Shown here: positions 35,987-45,895 of the stretch, one piece after another
Position numbering within the stretch: position 1 is the first letter of the stretch
How the letters are laid out: each line of letters begins with the position of its first letter
Origin: Desulfococcus multivorans
GTDB taxonomy: Bacteria > Desulfobacterota > Desulfobacteria > Desulfobacterales > Desulfococcaceae
DNA length: 64,000 nucleotides
Direction of reading: 5' to 3'
Assembly (NCBI RefSeq): GCF_001854245.1
Contig: NZ_CP015381.1
Span: forward strand, 3,817,001-3,881,000
Translations under genes and position numbers: made by a program
The notes under the pieces: model-generated
The model's database searches: none
The model's input: the letters and a program-made list of their open reading frames with translations, nothing else
Told to the model about the DNA's origin: nothing

Positions 35987-37249
35987 TCAGGCCGGCCGTT
36001 TTTTCCGCCGCCTGCGCCGGGATTTGGGTGCGGGCTTGCGCGGCTTCCGGAGGGCGGTCAGCACCGCCAGGATCTCCTCGCCAAAGGCCTCCCGCTGCCA
36101 CGTTTTCAGTTCGTCGACGGCTGAAAGGGCCGCCGCGTCGCGGGGGTGGGTCACGGCCAGTACCGTGAGAAGCGATTTGTTCAGGATCAGGGTGGGGTCG
36201 ATGTCAAGGTCCGCCGCCTTTTGATCCCGCCAGGTCTTGAGGGCCTTGACCCTTTCGGGGACCCGGGGCGACAGGGTCGGGGATTTCGTGTGGGGGTAGT
36301 CGGGCAGCGCCTCCTCGGGCAGTTCCATGGCCTCGCGGACCCGCTCCACCACTGCATGGCCGTACATCTCCAGCTGCTTCCGGCTGAGCCCGCCGGCCCG
36401 CTCCAGCTTTGCCGCCGAGGTGGGCCGGACCTTGACGATCTTCATGATGCTGTCGTTGCCGAACACCTTGAAAAGAGGCCGGTCCTTCTTTTCGGCGATC
36501 TCCCGCCGAAGCCGGAGCACGGCCTCGAGTACGGCCAGGTTCCGGGGGTGAAGCCGGCCGGCGCCCTTGAACCGGAGAAAGAGGGGCTCCCCGTTCTCGG
36601 GCAGAGACCGGACCTGGGTGAGCAGACGGCACTCCTCCTCCACCCACTGCAGGCGGTCCTTTTCCCGGAGGGCTGCGGTCAGGCGCTCGGCCAGGGGGAT
36701 GAGATAGCGGGTGTCCGATGCGGCATAGGCGAGCATCTCCGGCGGCAGGGGCCGCCTGGACCAGTTTTTCTTCTGAAACTTCTTGTCGAGGCGGACGCCG
36801 AACTGGCTGCGGATGACGGCCTCCAGGCCGCTCTCCTGAAACCCCAGGAACCGACAGGCGATCTGGGTGTCGAAGAGGTTTTCGATCTCGATGCCGAAGT
36901 CCCGGTGAAGGGATCGGACGTCGTAGTCCGCCCCGTGAAAAATCTTACGCACGCCGGGATCCGCGAAAATGGGCCGGAGGCCCGAAAGGTCGGTCACCGA
37001 CAGGGGATCGATAACGGCGGAGAGGCGTTCCGTGCTGATCTGAATCAGACAGACCTTTTCCCGGAAATGGTACATGGAATCAGCCTCGAGATCGACGCCG
37101 ACGGTCGCCTCACCGTCAAGGGCGTCGATCAGATCGGCCAGGGACGCCGCGTCTTCGATCAAACGGTAGCGCGGTTTCCGGTGGGCGGGGCGGCCCGATG
37201 CATCGCCTTCGGCCCCCGAAGGCATATTGAATGGGTTCTGGATCTCCAT
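35987..37249 (-). CDS. rnd: Ribonuclease D
   Basis: This protein of about 420 residues has the DEDD exonuclease domain (GVDLEADSMYHFREKVCLIQI, IFHGADYDVRSLHRDFGI, LFDTQIACRFLGF, YAASDTRYLIPLAERL). HRDC-type helical regions follow (NLAVLEAVLRLRREIAEKKDRPLFKVF), then a very basic tail (RRRRRKKRPA). It trims tRNA 3' ends. An in-frame TTG at 37294 would add 15 residues, but the ATG at 37249 with AGAGAG upstream looks better. The fit to family length is good with either start. Confidence 0.92.
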   Translation of the reverse strand: MEIQNPFNMPSGAEGDASGRPAHRKPRYRLIEDAASLADLIDALDGEATVGVDLEADSMYHFREKVCLIQISTERLSAVIDPLSVTDLSGLRPIFADPGVRKIFHGADYDVRSLHRDFGIEIENLFDTQIACRFLGFQESGLEAVIRSQFGVRLDKKFQKKNWSRRPLPPEMLAYAASDTRYLIPLAERLTAALREKDRLQWVEEECRLLTQVRSLPENGEPLFLRFKGAGRLHPRNLAVLEAVLRLRREIAEKKDRPLFKVFGNDSIMKIVKVRPTSAAKLERAGGLSRKQLEMYGHAVVERVREAMELPEEALPDYPHTKSPTLSPRVPERVKALKTWRDQKAADLDIDPTLILNKSLLTVLAVTHPRDAAALSAVDELKTWQREAFGEEILAVLTALRKPRKPAPKSRRRRRKKRPA

Positions 37250-37338
37250 TGGCTCTCTGTCTAGGGTTATGAGGAATTGTTGGTTGTCCGTCAATTTTCG
37301 ATATATCAGGATATCATGAAAATGCGGAAAAACTCAAG

Positions 37339-37618
37339 GCTGAAGGCTGAAGACTGAAGGCTGAAGGAAAAACGGGGTAAGGGGAGGGTTGGTGGTTAGG
37401 GTTTTAGGGTTTTAGGTGATTAGGTGGTTATGGGGTTATGTGATTGGGGGATTGGGGGAACGGCGGTGAGGCTGAAGGGACACAAGCCCCCATCCGTCAC
37501 GCCCGCACCCCTTCAGCCTTCAGTCTTCAGCCTCATCTTGATGGTCACCCGACAGCGCCCCAAAACAGAAGGGGGCAAAAGCCCCCATCCGTCAATCCCG
37601 CACCCCTTCAGCCTTTCT
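37339..37618. repeat. Heptamer-octamer-heptamer block, two cores
   Basis: GGCTGAAGGCTGAAGACTGA units (37339-37365) come first, then GGTTTTAG/GTGATTAG/GGTTATGG octamers to about 37455. Two cores follow, one with CAAGCCCCCATCCGTCACGC and one with AAAGCCCCCATCCGTCAATC, each with TTCAGCC arms. The last arm touches the 3' end of the FecR-like gene. Confidence 0.9.
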
Positions 37619-38513
37619 ATCGCACCGAAGCGGGCTGGGTATCGCCGATCTCATCGTCAACAGGGCTGTAGTTGACCTCGGCAATGGGTGCCGGAGGGCT
37701 CTGCTCCGACTCGGGTGCCAGCCCCACCTGCTCGGAAACCGCCTGGCCGCTTGCCGCGGCGGCGGCATAGGCCGTTTGAAGGACTGCAAGGGCGTTTTCG
37801 CCGATCCCCATGTCGGCCAGAGCCGCTTTTGCCGCGTCATCGGTCACCGTTCCGTTGGCATCGACGGCACTGGAAAACACCTGAGCCTGGCCTGTCGCAA
37901 CATCCATCACCACGACGCTGCCCTGGGGATAGCGTTGTCCTCCCACGTTGAGGCTGCCCTCGGTCACGAAATAGGCGATCCTGCCGTTCTGCTCGATCTT
38001 GATGTAACCCGCGGATCCCACGGGGATCACCTTTTCGGTTCCCTGGGTACGGAACACGGTCTTCCCCGGGCTCCGCTCGTTCATCCTCCCCGTGACGTAC
38101 TGGAACCCGCCTTTGTGAACGTCGATGACGCAGGTGTCGCCGCCCTTGTCGGCTTCGTCATAGGCATAGGCCCGGATGATTCCGACGGCATCCGGAAGGA
38201 GCGTAAAGGCCGCCCTGTCGGGCGTCATCCACTGGACGTGTCCGTCGCTCCCCGTCGTGATGGTGTCACCGGGCTGAATGCCGCTTCCCAGAACGATGTC
38301 CCGGGCCTTGCCGTCGATCGAAACGCGCTCGACGCTGCCCCGGATGCCGATCACCACACCGGCCTCGGCCCCGCGCCAGTCGTTTTGACGGGCCTTTTCG
38401 ACAATCCGCAGACCCGTGTCGATTTGCGGCGAACCTGGCACGCCCGCAGCGGCCATGTTCCCCGAGAGCAGCAGGATGCATCCCAACAGAGCGGCTATCA
38501 TTTTTGGCTTCAT
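37617..38513 (-). CDS. Secreted FecR-like domain protein
   Basis: This 298-residue protein starts with a clear signal peptide (MIAALLGCILLLSGNMAAAG). A FecR-type beta domain follows (GVVIGIRGSVERVSIDGKAR, LGSGIQPGDTITTGSDGHVQ, AYAYDEADKGG, VHKGGFQYVTGRM, GYIKIEQNGRIAYFVTEGSL). The tail is rich in Ala, Ser and Pro. In bacteria without a cognate sigma system such proteins are exported and of unknown role. It stands alone between repeats. The extreme C-terminus (IGDTQPASVR) ends where the heptamer module begins. Confidence 0.72.
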   Translation of the reverse strand: MKPKMIAALLGCILLLSGNMAAAGVPGSPQIDTGLRIVEKARQNDWRGAEAGVVIGIRGSVERVSIDGKARDIVLGSGIQPGDTITTGSDGHVQWMTPDRAAFTLLPDAVGIIRAYAYDEADKGGDTCVIDVHKGGFQYVTGRMNERSPGKTVFRTQGTEKVIPVGSAGYIKIEQNGRIAYFVTEGSLNVGGQRYPQGSVVVMDVATGQAQVFSSAVDANGTVTDDAAKAALADMGIGENALAVLQTAYAAAAASGQAVSEQVGLAPESEQSPPAPIAEVNYSPVDDEIGDTQPASVR

Positions 38514-38669
38514 TCCGTTCTCCTTTTTTTCGCTTCATGGTAATGGATGGTTGTCTCGACCACCGGTTCCCCCGCACGGCAGGGGCGACGGACGGTTTCG
38601 GATCCGGAGCGGCGTACATCGACACCGGTGGGCAGCTTATTACTCGACTGCCGACGTTCATGATGGTGA

Positions 38670-38736
38670 CGGGAAAGCGGGGCGCGTGCCGTATCCTCCC
38701 GGCACCGGCCTATGACAGTCGACAGTCGAAATATTA
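38670..38736. repeat. Partial copy of the long-hairpin repeat family
   Basis: GTGCCGTATCCTCCCGGCAC, then CGGCCTATGACAGTCGACAG resemble the right half of the elements at 46329-46464 and 60163-60303. The flank carries TCGAAATATT. The interval 38514-38950 contains no gene. Confidence 0.6.
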
Positions 38737-38950
38737 CATATTGAATATGTATTTTGTGTATAGTCTCGCCCCCCGTTAATGTCAAGGGGTTTTCCAATCA
38801 TCCCGGCACACAACTTTTTCCTTGACCCGACATGCCTTTTCCTTTAATTTTTTGATTTTACAGGTTTCCGGCCGATACCGATCCTCGTTTCGTCAGATAA
38901 CCCATAACGATCGAAAACCCATAATACGACGGTTTTCCAGGTGAAGGCAT

Positions 38951-40867
38951 ATGATCCGTATCACACTTCCCGACGGAAGTATCAAAACCTTTGAAAACAC
39001 CCCCACGGCCTATGACGTGGCCGTAAGCATTTCGGAAGGGCTTGCGCGAAACTGCGTGGCCGCCGAGGTGGACGGCCGGCTGATCGACCTTTACCGGGAG
39101 ATCCCCGAAGACGCCGCCGTCCGCCTCATCACCCCCAAGGACCCCGAGGCCCTCGAGATTCTCCGGCACACCGCGGCCCACGTCATGGCCCAGGCCATCC
39201 TGAGGGTCTACCCCGACGCCCATCTGACCATCGGACCGGTGGTGGAGGACGGCTTCTACTACGACATCGACATGGGGCCCGTATCCGCGGACGACTTCCC
39301 CAGAATCGAAGCCGAAATGCGGAAGATCGTGAACGAGAAGCTGCCCATCCGGCGAAAAACCGTATCCAAGGCCGACGCCCTCGCCTTTTACCGGAACGAA
39401 CCCTACAAGCTGGAGATGATCCAGGACCTGCCGGACGGCACCATCTCCTTTTACGAGCAGGGGGAGTTTACGGACCTCTGCCGGGGCCCCCACCTGCCCC
39501 ACACCGGGTTCATCCGGGCCTTCAAGCTGATGAAGACCTCCGGGGCCTACTGGCGGGCCGACCAGACCAACGCCCAACTCCAGCGAATCTACGGGACCGC
39601 TTTTTTCGACAAGAAAGACCTGAAGCGATACCTCGACTTCCTCGAGGAGGCCCGGAAACGGAACCACCGCAAGCTCGGGGAGCGACTGGACCTCTTCAGC
39701 TTTCACGACGAAGCGCCGGGAATGCCCTTTTTCCACGCCCGGGGCATGACCGTCTGGAACACCCTTCTGGCATACTGGCGGGAGGCCCACCTCGAGGCGG
39801 GCTACGTGGAGACCAAGACCCCCATCATGCTCAACCGCTCCCTCTGGGAACGGAGCGGTCACTGGGAAAACTACCGCGAGAACATGTACACCTCCACCAT
39901 CGACGACATGGATTACGCCATCAAACCCATGAACTGTCCCGGGGGGATGCTCCTCTACGCCAACCGGCCCCACTCCTACAAGGAGCTGCCCCTCCGGCAG
40001 GCCGAGATCGGGCTGGTCCATCGCCACGAGATGAGCGGGGTGCTCTCGGGGCTTTTCCGGGTCCGGGCCTTTCACCAGGACGACGCTCACATCTTCATGA
40101 CCCCCGATCAGATCGAAGGGGAGATCCTGGGGGTGCTCCGCCTGGTGGAGCGGATCTACGGCACCTTCGGCCTCGGGTTTCATCTGGAGCTTTCCACCCG
40201 GCCCGGGAAATCCATCGGCAGCGATGAACAGTGGGCCCAGGCGACGGACGGCCTGAAAAAAGCCCTGGACACCTACGGACAGCCATACAAGATCAACGCG
40301 GGGGACGGGGCTTTCTACGGGCCGAAGATCGACGTCCACATCAAGGATGCCCTCGGGCGGACCTGGCAGTGCGGCACGGTCCAGCTGGACATGTCCCTCC
40401 CCGAACGTTTCGACCTGACCTATGTGGGCCAGGACAACGAGAAGCACCGCCCCATCATGATCCACCGGGTGATCTACGGCTCCATCGAACGGTTTTTCGG
40501 CATTCTGATCGAGCATTACGCCGGCAAGTTTCCCCTATGGCTCTCGCCGGTCCAGGTCAGGGTCCTGCCCATCAACGACGAGCTGGCCCCATACGCGTTA
40601 GAGGTGAAAGACTTCCTGGCGGCGGGGGGCCTCCGGGTCGAGGTCGACGAACGCACCGAAAGCCTGAACCGGAAAATCCGGGAGGCCCAGCTGGAATACA
40701 TTCCCCTGATCCTGACCATCGGCGCCAAAGAGAAGACGGCCGGAACCCTTTCCGTCAGGACACTGGACGGCTCGGTCACCTACGGTGTTTCCCGGGAGGC
40801 GTTCCTCACGCGGGTTTCGGATCACATCCGCCGCAGGAGTCCGGATCCGGGCATCTTCACGGACTGA
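38951..40867 (+). CDS. thrS: Threonyl-tRNA synthetase
   Basis: This enzyme of 638 residues has an N-terminal TGS domain (IRITLPDGSIKTFENTPTAY) and an editing domain (HTAAHVMAQAILRVYP). The class II catalytic core contains MNCPGGMLLYANRPHSYKEL, RHEMSGVLSGLFRVRAFHQDD, YGPKIDVHIKDALGRTWQCG and PIMIHRVIYGSIERFFG, with zinc ligands Cys, His, His. The anticodon-binding domain follows (WLSPVQVRVLPINDEL). The length is normal. The usual followers infC, rpmI and rplT are absent. No T-box leader was seen upstream. Confidence 0.98.
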   Translation: MIRITLPDGSIKTFENTPTAYDVAVSISEGLARNCVAAEVDGRLIDLYREIPEDAAVRLITPKDPEALEILRHTAAHVMAQAILRVYPDAHLTIGPVVEDGFYYDIDMGPVSADDFPRIEAEMRKIVNEKLPIRRKTVSKADALAFYRNEPYKLEMIQDLPDGTISFYEQGEFTDLCRGPHLPHTGFIRAFKLMKTSGAYWRADQTNAQLQRIYGTAFFDKKDLKRYLDFLEEARKRNHRKLGERLDLFSFHDEAPGMPFFHARGMTVWNTLLAYWREAHLEAGYVETKTPIMLNRSLWERSGHWENYRENMYTSTIDDMDYAIKPMNCPGGMLLYANRPHSYKELPLRQAEIGLVHRHEMSGVLSGLFRVRAFHQDDAHIFMTPDQIEGEILGVLRLVERIYGTFGLGFHLELSTRPGKSIGSDEQWAQATDGLKKALDTYGQPYKINAGDGAFYGPKIDVHIKDALGRTWQCGTVQLDMSLPERFDLTYVGQDNEKHRPIMIHRVIYGSIERFFGILIEHYAGKFPLWLSPVQVRVLPINDELAPYALEVKDFLAAGGLRVEVDERTESLNRKIREAQLEYIPLILTIGAKEKTAGTLSVRTLDGSVTYGVSREAFLTRVSDHIRRRSPDPGIFTD

Positions 40868-40877
40868 CGCATACGGA

Positions 40878-40906
40878 TTGACAAATCTCCGAAGTTGCTA
40901 TAAATA
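40878..40906 (+). promoter_or_regulatory. Predicted sigma-70 promoter of fdhA
   Basis: TTGACA at 40878-40883 and TAAATA at 40901-40906 have a 17-nt spacer. It starts 10 nt after the thrS stop codon and 64 nt remain to the fdhA ATG. A second TTGACA at 40913-40918 lacks a good partner. Confidence 0.55.
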
Positions 40907-40969
40907 AACAACTTGACATTTAATCCGATGGCGAAAAAACCATCCAACGTCTGAAGGAGACAACATCGC

Positions 40970-43741
40970 ATGGACGCACAAAACACCATCGTCATCAACG
41001 GGAATGAGTTCGCATTCACTCCCGGAGAGACCATCCTTCAGGTGGCGCGGCGGAACAGTATTCCCATTCCCACCCTCTGTCACCTGAAAAACGCGACGCC
41101 CACCGGCCAATGCCGGATCTGCGTCGTCGAAGTCAAGGGCGCCCGCAGCCTGGTGGCTTCCTGTGCCGCCCCGGCGGGCAAAGGCATGGTGGTTCTGACC
41201 GAATCCCCCAAGGTCATCGAGGCCCGGCGCCTCGTGCTTCAGCTGATGCTTTCATCCGGGAACCACAACTGTGCGGCCCGGGTGTCGGACGATCGCGACT
41301 GGAGCGGATTCCAGCTCGACGTCAACCGGTACGACCAGACCGGACAACTCTGCCCGGTGTGGGGCGACTGCGAGCTTCAGCACCTCGCCTACCAGTACCA
41401 GGTTTCCGCCGAGCGGTTCCCCCGTTCGGAGGTGCCCTACCCCATGGAGGACGTCAACCCCTTCATCGTTCGGGATTTCTCCCGGTGCATCAAGTGCGGC
41501 CGGTGCGTCCAGGCCTGTAACGACGTTCAGGTCAACAACGCCATCAACTTCGGATACCGGGGCACGGACACCAAGATTATCGCCGGCGAAGACAAGACCC
41601 TCAAGGATTCGGAGTGCGTCTTCTGCGGGGAGTGCCTCCAGGCCTGTCCGGTGGGCGCCCTGGTGGAGAAGAACGCCCGGTACAGGGTGCGTCCGTGGGA
41701 GACCCAAAAGGTCCGCACCACCTGCAGCTACTGCGGCGTCGGCTGCCAGTTGAACCTCCACGTCAAGGCGGGCAAGGTGGTCAAGGTCACCGGCGTCGAG
41801 GACGTCGCCCCCAACTACGGCAGCCTCTGCGTCAAGGGCCGGTTCGGTTTCGATTTCATCGGATCCGGGGAGCGCCTCACCACGCCCCTCATCAAGGAAG
41901 ACGGCAAGTTCCGGAAGGCCTCCTGGGACGAGGCCCTCGGTCTCGTTGCGGAAAAGCTCGGCGTCGTCAAACGCCAGCACGGACCTGATGCCATCGGCGT
42001 GCTCACCTCGGCCCGCGTCACCAACGAAGACAATTACGTGGCCAACAAATTCACCCGGGCGGTGTTGAAGACCAACAACATCGACCACTGCGCCCGTCTC
42101 TGACACAGCTCCACCGTGGCCGGTCTGGCCGCAGCATTCGGAAGTGGCGCAATGACGAACACCATCGGCGACCTGGAAGAGGCCGATGTCATCCTGGTGA
42201 CCGGATCCAACACCACGGAGAACCACCCGGTCATTTCAACCTATATCAAGCGCGCCGTGAAATTCAAGGGCGCCAGGCTCATCGTGGTGGACCCCAGGCG
42301 GGTCAAGATCGCCACCTTCGCCCAACACTGGCTCCGCCAGAACCTGGGCACGGACGTGGCCTGGATCAACGGCATGATGCACATCATCATCAAGGAGAAC
42401 CTCCACGACAAGGCCTTCGTCGAAAACCGGACCCAGGGGTTCGAAGACCTCAAGGCCATGGTGGAAAAGTTCACCCCCGAGTACGTGGAAAGCATCACCG
42501 GCATTCCGGCCGCAAGCCTCATCGATGCGGCACGCCTGTATGCCGGGGCCGGAAACGCCGCCATCGTCTACTGTATGGGCATCACCCAGCACGTCTCGGG
42601 GACGGACAACGTCAAGTCCCTGGCCAACCTGGCCATGCTCACCGGCAACCTGGGCAACAGGGGCGGCGGTGTCAACCCCCTCAGGGGGCAGAACAACGTC
42701 CAGGGGGCCTGCGACATGGGCGGCCTGCCCAACGTCTTTTCCGGGTACCAGCCGGTCACCAGCGATGAGATCGCCCAGAAGATGGAGCAGGCCTGGGGCG
42801 TGACCGGGCTATCCAGAAAGGTGGGCCTCAAGGTCACCGAGATGATCCCCAAGGCCCATTCGGGCGAGCTCAAGGCTCTCTATATCATCGGCGAGAATCC
42901 CCTGGTCTCCGACGCGGACCTCGACCATGTGGCCAAAAGCGTCGGAAACCTCGACTTTCTGGTGGTCCAGGACATCTTCATGACCGAAACCGCGGCCCTT
43001 GCCGACGTGGTGCTCCCCTCCGCCTGTTTCGCCGAAAAGGAAGGAACCTTCTCCAACACGGAGCGCCGGGTTCAGCGCGTCCGCAAGGCTGTCGAGCCGC
43101 CCGGAGAGGCCAGGGACGACTGGTGGATCACGGCCCAGATCGCCAGGCGCATGGGCTACGACATGGCCTGCGAAAGCGCCGAGGAGATCATGGCGGAGAT
43201 CGCCCGGGTGACCCCCTCCTACGGCGGCATCACCTACGACCGGATCGACTACGAAGGGCTCCACTGGCCCTGCCCGACAACGGACCATCCCGGGACGCCG
43301 ATCCTGCACAAGGAGCAGTTCCCCATCGGCAGGGGAAAATTCCATGCCATCGACTTCATCCCGCCGGCCGAAGCGACGGACGACGAGTATCCCCTCTACC
43401 TGACCACCGGGCGCGTGCTCTACCACTACCACACCGGCACCATGACCCGGAAGTCCGAAGGACTGAACGAGCGGGTTCCGGAAAACTTCGTGGAGATCTC
43501 CGCCAAGGACGCCAGGGACCTCGGCATCACCGACGGCGGCGCCATCGAGATCAGCTCCCGGCGGGGCAGGATCACGGCGACGGCCAAGGTCTCCACCACC
43601 GCGGTCTCGGGGACCGTTTTCATTCCGTTCCATTTCGCCGAATCCGCAGCCAACCAGCTGACCAACGCGGCCCTGGATCCGGTTTCCGGCATTCCGGAAT
43701 ACAAGGTGTGCGCCGTGAAGCTTTCGGCGGCCGCCCAATAG
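40970..43741 (+). CDS. fdhA: Formate dehydrogenase catalytic subunit, selenocysteine-containing, NuoG-like N-terminus
   Basis: Read through an in-frame TGA at 42101-42103 as selenocysteine (residue 378), this is a 923-residue protein. The N-terminus has a 2Fe-2S domain (C37, C48, C51, C65) and NuoG-like cluster ligands. Two 4Fe-4S motifs follow (CIKCGRCVQAC and CVFCGECLQACP), and then the Fdh cluster site TCSYCGVGCQLNL. The context HCARL-Sec-HSSTVAGLAAAFGSGAMTN matches the molybdenum/tungsten ligand loop of formate dehydrogenases. The C-terminal molybdopterin domain (LYLTTGRVLYHYHTGTMTRK) is complete. The enzyme oxidises formate or reduces CO2. An electron-transfer partner subunit is not adjacent. 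A hairpin terminator follows. Confidence 0.95.
42101..42130 (+). promoter_or_regulatory. Selenocysteine TGA codon and bacterial SECIS hairpin
   Basis: TGA (42101-42103) is followed after 18 nt by the loop GGTCT (42122-42126), enclosed by a GGCC/GGCC stem (42118-42121 with 42127-42130). This spacing and loop match, from memory, the SelB-binding SECIS of E. coli fdhF, where GGUCU also begins 18 nt after UGA. Confidence 0.9.
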
Positions 43742-43766
43742 GGTTCAAACCTGCCTGACCACGACA

Positions 43767-43797
43767 AAGCGGCGCCTTCTCAAGGCGCCGCTTTTTT
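43767..43797 (+). terminator. Rho-independent terminator after fdhA
   Basis: AAGCGGCGCCTT and AAGGCGCCGCTT form a perfect 12-bp stem with loop CTC, followed by a T-run. It lies 26 nt after the fdhA stop. The A-run on the left makes it potentially bidirectional, so it could also serve the leftward transcript ending at 43853. Confidence 0.9.
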
Positions 43798-43852
43798 CAG
43801 GTCTTCCGTCACCGATGCCCATCGTTCGGGCACGCCGGCAACCCTATTCTTC

Positions 43853-44197
43853 TCAAAAAGGCGATGACAACTCCGCCACGATGAAGGGCGCGCATCGAAC
43901 GCCCATACCCCCCTTGCGAATCCAGATCCTGGCCATGGTGACGTTCTCGCCGTCGATGTTGACGATGGTGGGAACGTCCTCCACAAAGGCGATGTCCTCC
44001 GTCTTGAACTCGTAGTAAAACGTCGTCTGGTTGTAGGGATCCACGATAAGGAGGATCTTGTCTTTGTCCACGGGATGCTTGAAGGGTGAGCCGATGAACG
44101 GAATGCTGTTCCGCTTCAGCTCCGCCACGTTGCTCTTCTTTTTATACGGCTGAATCTCCAGCCGTTTGGCTTCCTGCAGAAAGGTCGTCATGGTCAT
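43853..44197 (-). CDS. Conserved-looking 114-residue protein of unknown function
   Basis: The protein reads TTFLQEAKRLEIQPYKKKSN, then VAELKRNSIPFIGSPFKHPVD, KDKILLIVDPYNQTTFYYEF and TEDIAFVEDVPTIVNIDGEN, ending VRCAPFIVAELSSPF. It has no signal peptide, membrane segment or cysteine cluster. The alternating strand pattern suggests a compact beta protein. AGGAGG precedes the start (44198-44212 on the minus strand). It follows the DJ-1 gene by 4 nt, so the two are coupled. I do not recognise the family and assign no function. Confidence 0.7.
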   Translation of the reverse strand: MTMTTFLQEAKRLEIQPYKKKSNVAELKRNSIPFIGSPFKHPVDKDKILLIVDPYNQTTFYYEFKTEDIAFVEDVPTIVNIDGENVTMARIWIRKGGMGVRCAPFIVAELSSPF

Positions 44198-44201
44198 GCC
44201 G

Positions 44202-44777
44202 CTACCTCCTTGTCTCTGTCATCACGCACGGACCCGGAATCATGGGGCCGGCGACCGCTTCAGCTTCGGCCTCCCCCAGGAGCAGGGCCACCAGGGAAAG
44301 CGCGAATTCAATGGCGGTGCCGGGGCCCTGGCTCGTCACGCAGGTCCCGTCGACGACCACGCGCCGATCCTCCCACCCGGGGAGTTCATCCCGGAAGGCA
44401 GGGTGGCAGGTGGCTCGAAGGCCCTCGAGGAGGCCCAGGGGCCTGAGCACCACGGCCGGGGCGGCGCATATGGCGCCGTATAGCCTCCCGGAGCCGCGCT
44501 GCCGGTCGAGAATCTTCCCGAGGGCCGCCGATGCCGCCAGATGCCGCGCTCCGGGTATGCCTCCCGGCAGCGCCACCAGGTCGTAGGCCTCTTCGACACA
44601 CCCCGATATATCCTTCTCGGCCGTCAGCATCACCCCGCGGGAGGCGGTCACCTGCAGCCGGTCCATGACCGAGGCCACGGTGACGGCAACCCCCGCGCGA
44701 CGCAGCACGTCTATGATCACAACGGCTTCGATCTCTTCGGTCCCGTCGGCCACGGGCACCAGTGCGGTCTTTGCCAT
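44202..44777 (-). CDS. DJ-1/PfpI family protein
   Basis: This 191-residue protein of the DJ-1/YajL type starts KTALVPVADGTEEIEAVVII, with the conserved Glu (E14/E15) beside the active site. The nucleophile C104 is in YGAICAAPAVVL, and H is in ATCHPAFRDELPG. A VTSQGPGTAIEFALSLVALL segment is typical of the YajL/DJ-1 branch rather than PfpI proteases. Reported roles in the family include glyoxalase or deglycase activity and redox chaperoning, and these are disputed. It lies 4 nt upstream of the small unknown gene and downstream of dusB. Confidence 0.9.
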   Translation of the reverse strand: MAKTALVPVADGTEEIEAVVIIDVLRRAGVAVTVASVMDRLQVTASRGVMLTAEKDISGCVEEAYDLVALPGGIPGARHLAASAALGKILDRQRGSGRLYGAICAAPAVVLRPLGLLEGLRATCHPAFRDELPGWEDRRVVVDGTCVTSQGPGTAIEFALSLVALLLGEAEAEAVAGPMIPGPCVMTETRR

Positions 44778-44895
44778 TTGAATCTCCTTTCACGAACCGC
44801 CGGAGGCCGCCCCAGGGACGGATGCCGTCCGGTGTTCGACGTTGTTCAATGCGGTTTCCGTTACCCAATCCCGGGGAATCCCCCCGGTGAAAACC

Positions 44896-45885
44896 TCAGA
44901 CCCAGGCTGACGCGGATACGTCTTCGTCCGACGCCTGCCGAAGCGCCTCGATGAGGGACAGGGCCTCGGACCGCGTTTCGATCCGCGTCAGCGCGGCCCT
45001 GAAGCGGCTGCCGTGGGGCAGGCCTCTGACGAACCACCCCAGCCGGCTGCGCATCATGCGGCAGGCGACCGCCTCGCCGAGATGAGCCACCGAGGCGTCC
45101 AGGTAACGCATCATGGTCGATAGCCGCAGTTCGAGGGTTTCGGGAGGAAGGGACTCCCCCCGCTCCAGGGCCGCAATCCGGGAAAACAGCCAGGGGGCCC
45201 CGATGGCCGCCCGGCCGACCATAATCCCCTCGCAACCGGTCTCCCGGCGCATCCTGAGAGCGTCCTCCGGAACGACGATGTCGCCGTTGCCGATGACCGG
45301 AATCGTCACCGCCGCCTTGACCGCCGCAATCACGGACCAGTCCGACCGGCCGCGGAAACCCTGCACCGCGGTCCGGGGATGGACGGCGACGGCGTCGACG
45401 CCGCACTCCTCGGCAAGCCTGGCCACGGCCACGGCCTGTTCTCCCGACGGATCCCAACCGCTCCGGATCTTGATGGTAAGGGGAATCCGGATCCGCCGCC
45501 GCACCGCCGTCAGCACCGCGCGCGCCGTTCCAGGCGTGCGCATGAGCGCGGCGCCGGAGCCCGATTTCAGGATCTTTTTCACGGCGCACCCGAAATTGAT
45601 GTCGAGGATGTCCGCCCCCGCCGCCTCCGCAATCCCGGCAGCCTCGGCCATCATCCCGGGGTCCGCGCCGAAGATCTGAACGGCCAGGGGCTTCTCCCCG
45701 GGATCGCCGGCCAGCATCTGAACCGTCTTGCGGGAGCCGTGGACCAGCCCGTTGGCGCTGATCATCTCGGAGACGACCAGGCCGCAACCGGCCGCTTTGG
45801 CCAACAGGCGGAAGGGCAGGTTCGTGATGCCCGCCAGGGGCGCCATGACCAGACCGTTCTCCAGTGAAACACGACCGATCTTCAT
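44896..45885 (-). CDS. dusB: tRNA-dihydrouridine synthase (DusB-like)
   Basis: This flavoenzyme of 329 residues has the FMN barrel N-terminus GLVMAPLAGITNLPFRLLAK, VQIFGADPGMMAEAA, and the catalytic cysteine C100 in ILDINFGCAVKKILKSGSGA. Further motifs are VHPRTAVQGFRGRSDW, IPVIGNGDIVVPEDA and GIMVGRAAIGAPWLF. It reduces uridines in the tRNA D-loop. Two usually conserved positions differ: the motif is APLAGITN rather than APMAGITD, and Ala replaces Pro after the catalytic Cys. It lies 10 nt downstream of the small unknown gene that ends at 45896. Confidence 0.93.
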   Translation of the reverse strand: MKIGRVSLENGLVMAPLAGITNLPFRLLAKAAGCGLVVSEMISANGLVHGSRKTVQMLAGDPGEKPLAVQIFGADPGMMAEAAGIAEAAGADILDINFGCAVKKILKSGSGAALMRTPGTARAVLTAVRRRIRIPLTIKIRSGWDPSGEQAVAVARLAEECGVDAVAVHPRTAVQGFRGRSDWSVIAAVKAAVTIPVIGNGDIVVPEDALRMRRETGCEGIMVGRAAIGAPWLFSRIAALERGESLPPETLELRLSTMMRYLDASVAHLGEAVACRMMRSRLGWFVRGLPHGSRFRAALTRIETRSEALSLIEALRQASDEDVSASAWV

Positions 45886-45895
45886 GGACGACCCG

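Noticed and set aside
38514-38950. T-box leader in front of thrS
   Set aside because: No T-box consensus or terminator hairpin precedes the gene; the interval holds only a partial palindromic repeat and AT-rich sequence.
42104-43741. A separate molybdopterin oxidoreductase gene starting after the TGA
   Set aside because: The frame is the same as upstream, the sequence continues the FdhA fold without a gap, there is no ribosome-binding site, and a SECIS hairpin follows the TGA.
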